DNA from: Odobenus rosmarus divergens
Taxonomy: Eukaryota; Chordata; Mammalia; Carnivora; Odobenidae
Direction of reading: 5' to 3'
Assembly: GCF_000321225.1 (NCBI RefSeq)
Contig: NW_004450460.1
Span: 343,296-407,295 of the forward strand
Length of the DNA: 64,000 bases
Positions within the stretch are counted from its first letter, which is position 1, and every line of letters starts with the position of its first letter. The notes beneath the pieces were generated by a model. It worked only from the letters and a program-made list of their open reading frames with translations. It did no database searches and was not told the origin of the DNA. The position numbers and the translations under genes were made by a program. This document shows, piece by piece, positions 21,881 through 33,200 of this stretch.

Positions 21881-23072
21881 CCCTCGGGACGCCCGTGGGG
21901 CCCGCGTTGCTCGCGGCCCCCGCGGAGCGCTGTGGCTGGCGGGCGGGGGATCCGCGGTGCCCCGGTGGGATCCGTCTCCTTGGAAGGCTCGGAGTCCGAG
22001 TCCGGAGGGGACACGGCGCGGGGCGCAGGGCCATCGGTGGTTTGCCCCATCCTGTCTGGGCTTTGAAAAAGTATAAAGCATGAGAACAGAATGTTTCGGA
22101 CCTGGAGTTATTGACTCCTGGGTGGTGCCCCAAGGTGGCAGCCAAGGGAGATTTGGCCCTGGCCCCCTTCCCTTCACACTCCCCTCCCTGCCTCCATGGC
22201 CAAAGGGGACCCCTGAGGCAGAATCAGGGGACATGCGGACCCCTAATGAGGTAGAGAGATGCTTGCTCCCCTTTTGTTCCTGACACAGGAGTCCTCATAA
22301 GCCCTCTGTGCCCCTCCAAAGTAAGCCAGAGCTCCCCGCTTTCCCTCACCTCACTCAGTCTCAGCATCTGCCTCAGACCCTGGCCCTCCCTAGAGGACCC
22401 TACTCACCTGGTTCCAAGGAGCTTTGAAGGAGCCCTCCACTCTTCACTGCCCAGGGGCTGTAGCCCTCAGCCTCAGCCACCCTGGTCCCTGGTGGTTCTG
22501 CTGTGGCCCTCCTGGCCTCTACACCACCTGCTCCTGGTTCTCCCTCCATTGACTTCCCTGCGTCCCAAGTGCGCAGAGGCTGGAGCCCAGCAGGTGCCAC
22601 AACCCCAGCACAGACCCTGCTGCACCCTTCCCATCAGCATGGTCACTTCATTTCTTCCTTCAAAACCATTGCCTAAGTGGCTAAGTGCTGAGACTCCAGG
22701 GAGGCCTGGGACATCAGGAGCCTGAATCCTGCGGGTAGAAATTCAAGGCAGGATGTTGTGGGTGTGGCCACCTATGGGTGGGGAAAGAGCACAGAGGAGC
22801 AAGGAGCTGGCTCAGTTCTACTGGCTGTCAGAAGTGGAGGGGTCAGCAAAGCCTGGATAATGTGATGTGGAAGGAATCCCTAGGAATCTGCAGGATCCCT
22901 GAGGAGGCCCACACCTTCAGGACAGGATAGAGGTTTGGAGGAAAGAAGTCTGGGGTTTGGGGACAGAGAGAAGCCAAAAGTCAGGGTGACTCTGAGTTCC
23001 TGCCTTGCCATGACTGGTATGACTTCCAGCTGTCCCCCAGTCCTGGTTCCAAATGCACCCCTTATCACCTTC

Positions 23073-23505
23073 TGTAGTGGGTTGAATAGTGTCCCCTCAA
23101 AAAGATGTCTGTATCCTAGCACCTAGACCCTGTGAATGTTACCTTACTTGGAAAAGGGGTCTTTGCAGCTATAATTAAGGGTCTTGAGATAAAATCATCC
23201 TGGTTTACCTGGGTGGGCCCTAAATTCAATGACAAATGTACTTATAAGAGACAGATGAGAGATACAGACACATGGGAAGGCCATGTAAAGACAGAGGCGA
23301 AGATTGGGGTGATGTGGCCACAAGCCAAGGAAGCCTGGAGCACCAGAAACCAGAAGAGGCAAGAAAGGATTTCCTACAGATTTCTCAGGGAGCACAGCTG
23401 CCTTGGATTTCGGCATTTATAATTTCTGGGACTGTGAGAGAATCGTCTGTTGTTTTAAGCTACCCAGTCTGTGGTCATTGGTTAAGGCAAGCCCGGGTCA
23501 CTAAT
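23073..23505 (+). repeat. Solo LTR of the ERVL-MaLR (MLT1-like) type
   Basis: A block of about 430 bases has the phrases typical of MLT1/MST LTRs in order: gttgaatagtgtcccc near the start, then tgttaccttacttgga, gtgggccctaaattcaatg, acttataagagacag, ccatgtaaagacagaggc, caagccaaggaagcc, ggactgtgagagaat, and ctgttgttttaagctacccag near the end. No internal retroviral coding sequence flanks it, so it is a solo LTR. It is heavily mutated. Confidence 0.8.
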
Positions 23506-24429
23506 AGGCCTGCATTCCTAAGTCAGGGAACACAGCTGTACCTGTCTCCTCCCCCCGCTCCAGCCCTGTGTTTGTGTGCAGGCCTGACGGCAGGGGAAAG
23601 GGCTGGCCTGGGCTGGACAGAACCAAGGTAGCTCCCAGTCATGCTCCACCCTCCTGTACAGGAGAGAAGAGTGCATTTCATGTATGTTCCTGCCTGTGCT
23701 CTGGGTGGGGGTGGAGCAGAACAGGGTGCAGGAGCACACACCCCAAACCCAGCAAGGGATACAGAGTGCAGGTCTATGAGGGGCATGAGGTAGGGTATAC
23801 ATGTTGTGTCCTTGCTTGGAACTAGCATGTGAGAGGTGGCAGGTGGGTGGCTAGTCAGTGTGCACTGGAGGTGACAGTACTGATGGGGGGTATATTCAGA
23901 AGGTGACCACGTGCATGTGGGAGGGCATCAATAGGTGAGAGGTTTGTTATGTGCCTGTGCTCTCGAGGTACCACCTATGTTCAATTTGGGCCCAGACCAA
24001 TGGCTCTGGGCAGTTCCTGGGAGCACAGCTCACATCTGAGCACAGGTTGAAATGGCTGGGTAGGTTGTGCACTGCCCAAGGATGCCTGCTGAGTAAGTAT
24101 TTTTCTATATCTCATGTGGGTGCATGTGTTTATTATGACAATTTTCCAGGAGCCCCAGGAACAGCGGCAGATGAAGGTAGGAAGGGCTGCCCCCTCTCCA
24201 AGGGAACTCCAAGTTGGCTATAAGCTGATTGTCCAACTCCTTCATAGCAGCATCAGCAGGGTACCCCTACACCCCACGTGGGAACCTCTGCTGGGTAGTA
24301 TCGTTCTATCCGATGGTCTTCAGCAGGTAGGCATGTGTGTCTAGAAGGGCCAGCACATGCCAAGCTCCACGCTGAGAAGGAGAGGGAGGGGGAGGTGCTT
24401 GGTGCAGGGTAGTCACCATGCTGGACCCC

Positions 24430-24600
24430 ACCCAAAGTGCTCTCCCAATACTCACCCATCCAGCCCTCAATCTCCGTTTTATGGGCAAGGACACTGACAC
24501 ACAGAGAGGTCAAGAAGCTGTCCCATGGTTACATGATTGATACACTGGGAGCCCAAGTGCCCAGGTTTAAGTACTTGGCCTGGAGGACACCCAAGAGGCA
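24430..24600 (+). repeat. MIR SINE remnant
   Basis: Contains 'ctccgttttatgggcaaggacactgacacacagagaggtcaag' in pieces that match the MIR core (cccattttacagatgaggaaactgaggcacagagaggttaag). Confidence 0.65.
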
Positions 24601-25629
24601 CCGTGCTGCACCAGCCAACCCCCTCCAGACCCCACCCCTCTGGCCCATGGAGAGGAATTGCTCCAGAGTCTTCCATATCTCTGGTGCCATCCATTCTCCC
24701 TCTCTGCAAAGTCCTTTTCAGAGTGTGTAAACTAGCCGTTATCTCTCTAGCAGTAAGCAGAAAAGACAACCGTCCCTCAGCTGGCTCCACTCTTCCTTCC
24801 TTTTGCAGCAGGGCCACTTGCAAGAGATGTTGGTGCGCTGGTTACTCTCCCACCCTCTTTAAACTCCCGGCGGCCCTCCCACCTCCAGCGCTGCTATTCC
24901 CAGGGTCACAGTGACCCCCACCTCACTCGACCCCGGGCCCTGCTTGATGGTCCTTCCTTCCCTGGCTTCCAGAAGCCCCTCTCCTGGTTCCCCTCCTGTT
25001 TACTTCACACATCCCTCAGCAAATCCCCTGTCTTCAGAATCTACCAGGAGTTTCTTGCTTTCCAAACCTGAGCTGCGCCCATCCGAGCCCAAGCCAGCCA
25101 CGGTGGTTCCTGAACTGGGGATCCCCCTGTGTCTGCCCTCACTGCTCTAGTCTTTTCCCCACCTTGCACACCCCCCCCCCCCGCGGAGCCTGAAAGCCAG
25201 CACGTGTCATCCTGCTCCAGATCCTCCCGTGCCCCTAGCGCCTCTGGCCACATCCCGCACTGGGCCCAGCCACCCCTGCTTGGCCTCCTTTCCGAGGTCC
25301 AGCGGCGGTTTCTCGGTGCTCTGCCCACGGCGGCCCCTCTGGCCCCTACCTCATTGCCAGGTCCATCCTCACCGCCTAACACTGGCCAGTCCTCCCAGGC
25401 TCCTGAGCCCCGGACCCTACCCTGCTTTATCTTTCATCATAGCGCGAGTCAGCTTTTCACACATCACGCGGTGTGGTGACCGACAGCGCTGGTGGTTTCC
25501 GGTGTCTGAACCATACGGGACGCGGGGCTAGGGTCTCCTCGCGCTGTGCCCAGCACCTGGAGGAGCGTGCCCACACAAGACTCCATCAGTGTTTGGTCCA
25601 GGAGCGACTGTAGGGCGCGAAGCTGCTCG

Positions 25630-26110
25630 TCCCCGGAGCGCCACGAGGCGAGCGACGAGCGCGCCGGGGGCTTGGGGCGTGCCCAACACCGGGGAGGGCC
25701 GGGCCACCGCGTGGGGGCGGGGCAGCAGGGTTGGGGCGTGCCCACGGGCATGGGGCGGGGCCAGGCCTGAGGGCGGGGGCTCAGGTGTGCCGGACGGCCG
25801 CTTCCATTCGCCCTGGTCGGAGGGCCGGGGCTCGGACTGTACCAATTCCCGGCGGGGGAGGACTGACACGGAACAGCCTACTGGCGGGGGCCTAGACACC
25901 ACAAGGTCTTCCAGACACTAGTATTCCTGGGCGGTGGGCCAGCATTAAGCAGTGTCTGCGAAGTCTCGAAGCCCCGGCCACGACGAGCGGCGACTTCCGC
26001 CACTTCAGGCTCTTCTTCCCCACCCTGGTCCCAGTGGTTCCCGCCAACGGGCGGGGCGAGGCGGGAGGGCCCCGGAAGCCGGCTCCGTGCACTTCCGGGT
26101 CGGGGAGCGC

Positions 26111-26143
<33 letters not shown>

Positions 26144-26227
26144 GCAGCGGCGGAGGCCTAGTTGAGGCTGGCGCTCGGGCGGCGCGGCGAGCGCCCGGGA
26201 GCGGCAGGAGGGACGCAAGGTTCTCGG
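25630..26227 (+). promoter_or_regulatory. PHRF1: PHRF1 CpG-island promoter and 5'UTR exon 1
   Basis: CpG-dense sequence without a TATA box. ETS-type motifs are present: acttccgg at 26091-26098 and a reverse copy ccggaag near 26072. An approximately ten-unit CGG run (26112-26141) follows. The likely exon 1 ends at 26227 with donor cgg|gtacgtg. The transcription start is probably a few tens of bases around 26070-26110. The exon carries no coding sequence; translation begins in exon 2. Confidence 0.65.
26112..26141 (+). repeat. (CGG)~10 trinucleotide repeat in PHRF1 5'UTR
   Basis: Uninterrupted CGG units just downstream of the ETS motifs, probably inside transcribed exon 1; shortly after comes an interrupted cagcagcggcgg tail. 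Confidence 0.85.
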
Positions 26228-26619
26228 GTACGTGCGGGGCCCGCGGCGGCCCCGGGGTCCCGACCGCGCCCCGGCGCGAGGGCCGTCCGCGAGCGCCGCG
26301 CGCTTTGTCTGCGGCCTGCCCCTCGGGGCGAGGCCTGCGCCGCGCTGGCCCCGGGCGGGCGGCGGGGAGCGCGGGCGGGCGGCGCGGAGGGCCCGGGCCG
26401 GGAGGCCCTTCGGGCCGCAGGCGGGTTTCTGGGGTGGCCGCTGCCTGTCCCCAGCCGCGGGGGGGCCCACCCGCCTTGTCCTGTGGAATCCCCCCGCTCC
26501 AGCCCGCGCTGTTTCCCTCCCCGGTGTGAGCGAAGTATGACCCTGTGCCAACTCGTTTCCAGTTCCTGGTCGTCACTGCAGCCAGCGGCTTCGTCTCCGT
26601 TTCGGCAGCCCGAGCGGTT

Positions 26620-26800
26620 CACGGGATGGTTTCCTATTAGCTCACGTAGTCTTCACAACAGGCCTCCGGAGTAGGTATTGCCCTTCCTGTTCTGCGCGTG
26701 AACACATCGGGGGAGGGAGAGGCCGCGCGACTTGCCAGGGGCGCACGCTGCTGAGCGCAGAGCCTCAGACTCTTGCTCCGCGTTCTTTTTCGCAGTGCTC
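26620..26800 (+). repeat. MIR SINE remnant in PHRF1 intron 1
   Basis: Phrases 'ttagctcacgtagtcttcacaacaggcc', 'ggagtaggtattgcccttcctgttctg' and 'cgacttgccaggggcgcac' follow the order of the MIR consensus. Confidence 0.6.
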
Positions 26801-28051
26801 GTGTTACACCTTGTCAATTTAGGAGATTATATACTGCTGTTGTTTCTACGGGAGCATGCGGTAATCTGCCTGGGAGCCTCATTCTAACCAGGGGTCTTGT
26901 GGTTAGAACCTGAGGCTAAGGTGAGGCCTCCCAGGACCGCGGGGAGGGTTTGTCTTTACAAGAGTGTTGAGTCAGAATAACAGTGGCTGGCACCTTCCGG
27001 GGTGTTCTGTGCACCAGGCCAGTGGCAAGGCCCCCATGGGGCGAGCCTGGCTTTGGGCCTCTCTGCAGCCCCCCGGTATAGACTCTTGGTGTCCACGTCA
27101 GCCCTGCAGAGACCTTATTGGCCCTACTTTTTCACTTCTATTGCAGTTTACAGTTTTCAGGTCTCCTTCATGGCAGACATGGGGTAAAGAATGACAGTCC
27201 TGGCCGGGTATGGAATGCTGGACCTGGCATGCTTGCTCAGGGCCTGGCACAGGTGCCAGTTACCACCAGAAGTTCTTTGCCTTCCTTAGTAGCGGTTGGA
27301 ATCATAGGTGCTTTGGGTCCTTGCATTTGAAGAAAGAGAAATTATTTCCTCTCAGCTCCCTAAATCTAGAGGTAGAGCAGGAGAGCCGCAGAACACCACC
27401 AGCGTTTCCTGTGGTCTGGAACATACCAGCAGAAGTAGGGATGGTGAGTGTGGCCAGGCATGTTGAGGGCTGCTGGTAGGGCCAGCAGAGTTAACACAGA
27501 GTTCTGACTGCAGTGTTCCTGACAGGGAAAGGGTTGCTAAGGGTCTCTAGTGGTGGCCTCTTCCTCAGTATTTGCACAGGTGTTTGCTCTGGAAAGTACT
27601 TTCAGAGGCTATCTGGGTTCTTTGCCAGCAGTTAACTGTCGTGTGATGATGTCGGAACGGACGATGTTTAGCCTCATAGTTGACACTCTCCTGCTGCCCT
27701 CACTGGCTGTGGTGGAACTTAACCCCACGGGCGCAGGGAGTCGTGGAGTTCAACGCCATTCCTGGGCGGGTATTTCTGGCAAGCCCCTGTGTGCCAAACC
27801 CAATCGTGGCCTTGTTGACCTCTTCCGACAGCCCTCGGAGGTAGGCCCTGCCAGGTGGACCTGGGTCTTACTGCACCAGGGGCGAAGCCAGGGGCAGTTT
27901 GTTCTGACTTTTGACCTTGTGCTGTGTAACACACCATCAAGGTGAGAATTTGCACCTAGAAACTGCCCTCAGCTGTGCTCTCTTGTCTCTTAGGTGGCTT
28001 CGGGGTTACGTTTTCTCGTGTCTGAAGTGTTTCCTGGTAGGTTTATGAGTA

Positions 28052-28356
28052 CAGTCGACCCTTGAACAACATGGGGATTAGAGGCGCTGACCCCTGTGCA
28101 GTGGATAGGATAATCCGTGTATAACTTTTGACTCCTCAAAGACTTTATTGCTGGGAGTGTACTGTTGAGTGGAAGTCTTACCGATAACATAAACAGTTGA
28201 TGAACGCGTGCTTCTTCTAATAAAGTAAGCTGAAGGGAAAGATAAGAAAATCATAAGGAAGGAAAACACATTTATAGGACTGTATTTATTCAAAAAATTT
28301 GCACGTGCAAATGGACCTGTGCAGTTCAAACCCATGTTTTTCAGGGGCCAACTTGA
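28052..28356. mobile_element. Tigger-like (TcMar) non-autonomous DNA transposon
   Basis: Begins cagtcgacccttgaacaacatggg and ends with its imperfect inverted copy cccatgtttttcaggggccaactt, with a TA at the left edge. Length is about 300 bp with no transposase frame. The terminal sequence is that of the pogo/Tigger group MITEs as I remember them. It lies in PHRF1 intron 1. Confidence 0.65.
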
Positions 28357-29080
28357 AAAAATGTATTTACCTTCTTATAGGGCAGGAAGCGTGCTGCACA
28401 CTTTAGGGGCAGGGTAGGTGAGATGACTTTGTGAAGTCCGGTTGTGGGGACGGTGATGACAATGGCCAGAGAGTTCTAGGTCCTCTTCCCTGACCCCACA
28501 GGAGAGGTGTCATTCTCCTGGAAGGGCTGTGGCCCTGTCATGTCCTGAGGTCTGTATGCCTCCAGCAGGAGTCAGGCTAGGAATTGCAGGACAGCTGGGT
28601 CCCTACTGTGTTGCTGAGTCACCAAGCAGTGAGGGTGCAGACCCTTAGTTGAGTGGGACCATGGCTCATTTTCTTAACCTTAGAACTCTAAATAGAAGAA
28701 AGACGGTAGCTTTAGGAGGTGAATAATTCTACAAAACCTCCTCTTAGTGTACTCTTTCCAGGTAGAAACAATATGAGGCAGTTGATAGTTTCATCAAATT
28801 CATATATCCTCACTATTTAGAAAACATCATCCTAGAATCTGGGGCTTTGTAAAGGAAGTTAGGCACTCCAAAATCTGAATCTGGCCTTAGCCCCACCAGG
28901 AGATTATTCTCTGGGAGCATCTGTACAAAGCTGCTGGTGGCCCCTCTGATTGCCATGTGAAGCTCTTGGTGGTGGCACACGGCCCATGGGGGAAGAAGCC
29001 TGCGTGTGGGATCCACGAAGAGAGCCTTACCGGGTCAAACCCTCCTTCCCCGGTTCTTGCTTTGCCCCTATGCCTTCTGG

Positions 29081-29290
29081 TTGTTTTTTTTTTTTTTTTT
29101 AAGATTTTTATTTATTTATTTGACAGAGAGAGACATAGCGAGAGCAGGAACACAAACAGGGGGAGTGGGAGAGGGTTAGAAGCAGGCTTCCGGGAGAGCA
29201 GGGAGCCTGATGCGGGGCCCGATCCCAGGACCCTGGGATCATGACCTGAGCCGAAGGCAGACGCTCAGTAACTGAGCCACCCAGGCGCTC
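29081..29290 (-). mobile_element. CanSINE, antisense, PHRF1 intron 1
   Basis: Poly-T start, end gagccacccaggcgctc; target duplication tgccttctggt on both sides. Confidence 0.9.
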
Positions 29291-30234
29291 TGCCTTCTGG
29301 TCTTTTGTGTGACCCCTTTCTTCTGACCTTGGAGAGTGGACTTGGCCCGAAGCACACTGTACCACAGCGAGTGTGTTCTTTACTCACCCTGTCTTGGTGA
29401 GTTATGGAAGGACTGGCTGTGAGAAGTGTTTTCTCTGAGAGTCGCCTGGGAAATGAAGTGAGTAGCATTGTTGAGAGAGGAACCCTTATTTGGGGTCCAA
29501 AGTTGGAGATCTGGCAAAGGAGGTAGATTGTGTTTTGCTCCATTTGTGAGGTCACCTGTAGGTCTGTGTCCTTGCAGTGGCAGGACAGAATAGGCAGGAC
29601 GGGTGTCCCCACCTGGAAATCAGGAGCCCAAGAGCAGGTGGTGGTTGAGAGGTGAGCCCGACCTCTGCTTCCTGTGGGTGCATTTGGGGTGAGGGCAGGG
29701 CAGCCTCAGCTAACACGTGGCCTCCCAGTGGTGATCGGTGGGTGGAGGGCAGGCTGGCCAACGTTGGCTGAGTGACATGGCAGGAGAGTGCAGGGAGAGG
29801 GTCCTGTTAGTCATCTAGGCCCCTCTGGCACCTCCTGCCCCTCTACGTGGAAATCCCCGCTTTGCCCCAGCTTGTGATAAGCCATTTCATTCGTGCTTGG
29901 TGTCAGGATTCCTCAGGAGTGTCAAGGTGTTGTAGGTGCCTGATTGAACGAAACGTCGCCAGAATGAAGCTAAATTACGTTAATTATAAGTTGAGATTTG
30001 ACTTTGAATGTCGCTCTGTAGATGGGAATCAGTCTTTTCTCCTATGTATGCACAGCTTTGCGGTTCGAGTTGCTTTGTGTTCTGTCTTGTGGCTTGGCCT
30101 CCCTGTCCTACGGATGGACATGTCACCAGGTCGTGCTGTGTGGAGAGTGACTCCTGTGCTTTCGGGAGGGGAGCATTGCATCCTGGGACAGTTGAGAACT
30201 TCTTGACTCTGGTTTATTTCAGAGCTGGTTACCA

Positions 30235-30252
30235 ATGTCCAGTGATGGATGA
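30235..30252 (+). CDS. Overlapping 5-codon upstream ORF at the PHRF1 start
   Basis: An ATG ten bases before the PHRF1 start opens a five-codon frame (MSSDG, stop TGA) that ends eight bases inside the PHRF1 coding frame. Its context has C at -3 and T at +4 (weak), while the main ATG has G at -3 and G at +4. Whether it is translated is unknown. Confidence 0.4.
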   Translation: MSSDG

Positions 30253-33200
30253 CGACAGCCTGGACGAGCCTGTGGACCGAAGCCCAGGGCCAGATGGACA
30301 CCCACGACTCAGCCCGACTGCCCTGGCCAGCAGTGCTGGTGAGCCAGCCTCCTACCCCTTCCACCCAGAGGTGGGGTGGCAGGTGTTTGCGGCTTGCACC
30401 TCTCAGAGGCAGCAGGGCCACCTCATGTGCCGAGTCCCCCCCCCCTTTTTTTTTGTTTAAAGATTTTATTTATTTATTTGAGAGAGAGAGAATGAGAGAT
30501 AGAGAGCACGAGAGGGAAGAGGGTCAGAGGGAGAAGCAGACTCCCCGCCGAGCAGGGAGCCCGATGTGGGACTCGATCCCGGGACTCCAGGATCATGACC
30601 TGAGCCGAAGGCAGTCACCTAACCAACTGAGCCACCCAGGCGCCCCCCCGAGTCCCCTTTTGAGGGTTTTCTGCGTGTGTCGATATTCAGCTTTTCATCT
30701 TTTTAAAAAAGTTATTCTTTGCTTTTAGTTGTACAAGCAGTATGTGCGTTTATCTTACTGTTCAGCTGAGTAGTACAGGTGTACCTAGAGTGAAAGGGTA
30801 TGCTTTCCCTACTTCTGTCGCCCCAGCCCGACTTCGCTGTCCCCATCTGGGCAGCCGCTTATAGTCCCTTCGGCAGGTGCTTCTGAGCACATCTGTGCCT
30901 CTGTGAGGCGGCCCTCGCTCTTGGCTGCCTTGGTTGTGACACTTTCTCGGGGCCTGTGTCTCCACCTCTTTTGCTTCAGAAGAAAGCAGCGACGGTACCA
31001 GCGGGGGCTCTGAGGACGACCTGGGCAGTGAGCGCAGCTCCGGCACCGACAGCGAGGACGGGGACCTCGAGGACCAGTCCGGTGAGAATGCAGCTGCTTG
31101 AGTGGCCTCCTGCTCTTTGCTCTCGCTGCGACAGGGACCGCTGTTTATAAAACGTTGTCGGTGGAGTTGATGCCTCAAGCACAGTGGCCAGCTTAGGGCT
31201 GTGAGGACTTGGGGAGAGGCTCCCCTGCCTCCGGGCTGCACCTTCCGTTGGGGCAGTGGCTTGCCTTTGTTTCAGAGTCCAGTTTGACAACACAACTTCA
31301 TTAAAGAGTAGAATGTCTAAGAATGTGGAGCGGCATGAACTGGGGTCTTCCCAGGGTGAGCACGGCAGAGTGGATTTTCTGGCATAGTGAGTAGAGGGCT
31401 CTTGGTGACTCGTGCTTCTCAGGTGCGAGCGCGCACACCCACCCACCCCAAGTACAGGGCAGGTTTAGCATGAGCCACAGTTTGCTGTGGCCCGAGGTCA
31501 CCTGGCCGGGACTCTGAACAGGCCAGGTCGGTGGAGCCCTTCATGGCTTCCTCTCATTCTTCTGACCAGAGCCCCGGAGAGAACTGGCAAGTGCAGGAGG
31601 TGACTTTATTAAGGAATTCCCAACACATTTATGCTGGTTGACATCTGTGCCCTTGAACTTCTGCGCAGGAAGTGTTGCTGTAAGGGACTCTGGTTGGGCG
31701 CGCGGCACCTCCTTCCCTGTCCCTTCTATAGCTGCCCTGGCTGCTGCATGGCCTCCAAGGTCCCCAGGCTGGGCCATCCTGTCGGATTCCAGCTGCGGTC
31801 ACCTTCCACAGAGGGAGGGCACACTTGGTTGGCCCTCTGCTGATAGGCTGCTGGACTTTGGAAGTTTGGCTCACAGCTGCTTTCCTTCTGGCATAGTCCT
31901 CAAGTCAGGAGAGGCATGGTCCTAAAGCATATACCATGGTCTGTGCATCACAATCTCTCAGGCTCTTGTGGTTACCAGTGTTAGAATGTTACAGAAAGGT
32001 AACAGTGTTCGTGAAGGAACAGGACTACAATAGCATGAGCAGACTCGAGTTTGCAACTCTGTGTGTATTGATGACATACTCGTCCTCAGATTTTGAACCC
32101 TATACACAGGGAAATGAAATTCTGTGCTGAGTTTGCAGGTCATGGATATAGTTCTGCTTGTCTGCCACTGTTGAGATGGGGCCTTGGGCTTGCCTGCAGA
32201 AGACGTTGGTTCATCCCTCGAGCAAAGATTTGAGGGCCTGCTGGATGCCAGAGAGTCTGGGTGGCGCCTGGAGGGAGTGCAGAAGCTGGGCTTCCTGCTG
32301 TTCCTGAGCTCACCACTTAGCAAAGACAGTGGCATAAAGAAGCAGTTATGACGGGGGTAATAACACGGCAAGAGTGGGTGTGCAGGGGCCTCTCCAGAAG
32401 AGGGGTTCTGTGGACCTGGGGTGGTGAGGAGAAGCTTCCAGAGAGGCCCATCTGAGCCGTGATGTGAAGCACAGAGTGCTGCTATAAAGGGACATGTGGC
32501 ACAGAGTGTCCAGGAGGAAGGGCGACGCAGGTGCAGGGCCTGCAGGTGGGGAGGTGGTACAGGAAGGGAGGGTGCTGAGGCCCTGGTCGGCTGGCCTGTC
32601 AGCTTCACAGAGTAACCTTTGTCTCTTCAGCCCCGGCCTTTGAAACATAAAAGGTGGCTGACTCTCCTTAGCAGGTGGGAAGGGTAGTCAGAACTAAAGA
32701 AGGGAGTCTCCTGAAAGGGCATTTCCTGTATCCCTGCAGACCTGGCCCTTCCCAGGGCAGCTTTCTACTTGTTGCTTTTCTTGCCCTAATATTTATCCTT
32801 GAAAATTGATTGTGGTTTGTTGAGTTTACAACTCCAAGTATTATCTCCTTAAGGGGCACCTGGGTGGCTCAAGTCAGTTGAGTGTCCGACTCTTGATTTT
32901 GCCTCAGGTCATGATCTCAGGGTCCTGAGATTGAGGCCCATGGCAGGCTCCACACTTAGCGGGGAGTCTGAGATTTTTTCTCTCTCTCTCTCTCTTCCTC
33001 TCCCTCCCTCTGCCCCTCCTGCTTGCACACACGTGCATGCGGTCTCTCTCTCTCTCTCAAATAAATAAATCTTTAAAAATGCACACACTGCTCTGCAGGG
33101 AGTCACAGTGGCCTGCTCAGTGCAGCCCCAAGGCACCCCCATCTCGGCTGCAGCATGAGCCGTGCTCCTCTTGGGGACCGTGCACTCGTCTACCCCGGGG

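Larger units (their letters stand above)
22090..25600. other. Intergenic region, MIR210HG to PHRF1
   Basis: No coding exon was seen on either strand. The region contains an old MaLR-type LTR (about 23073-23505), a MIR remnant (about 24430-24600), a C-run at 25172-25183 and otherwise unique-looking sequence. GC and CpG rise from about 25500 toward the PHRF1 promoter. Confidence 0.5.

Noticed and set aside
21190..22234. Long minus-strand frames (286 and 334 codons) across miR-210 and its promoter
   Set aside because: They run through the hairpin and a CpG island, with low-complexity Arg/Pro/Gly content and no splice or family support.
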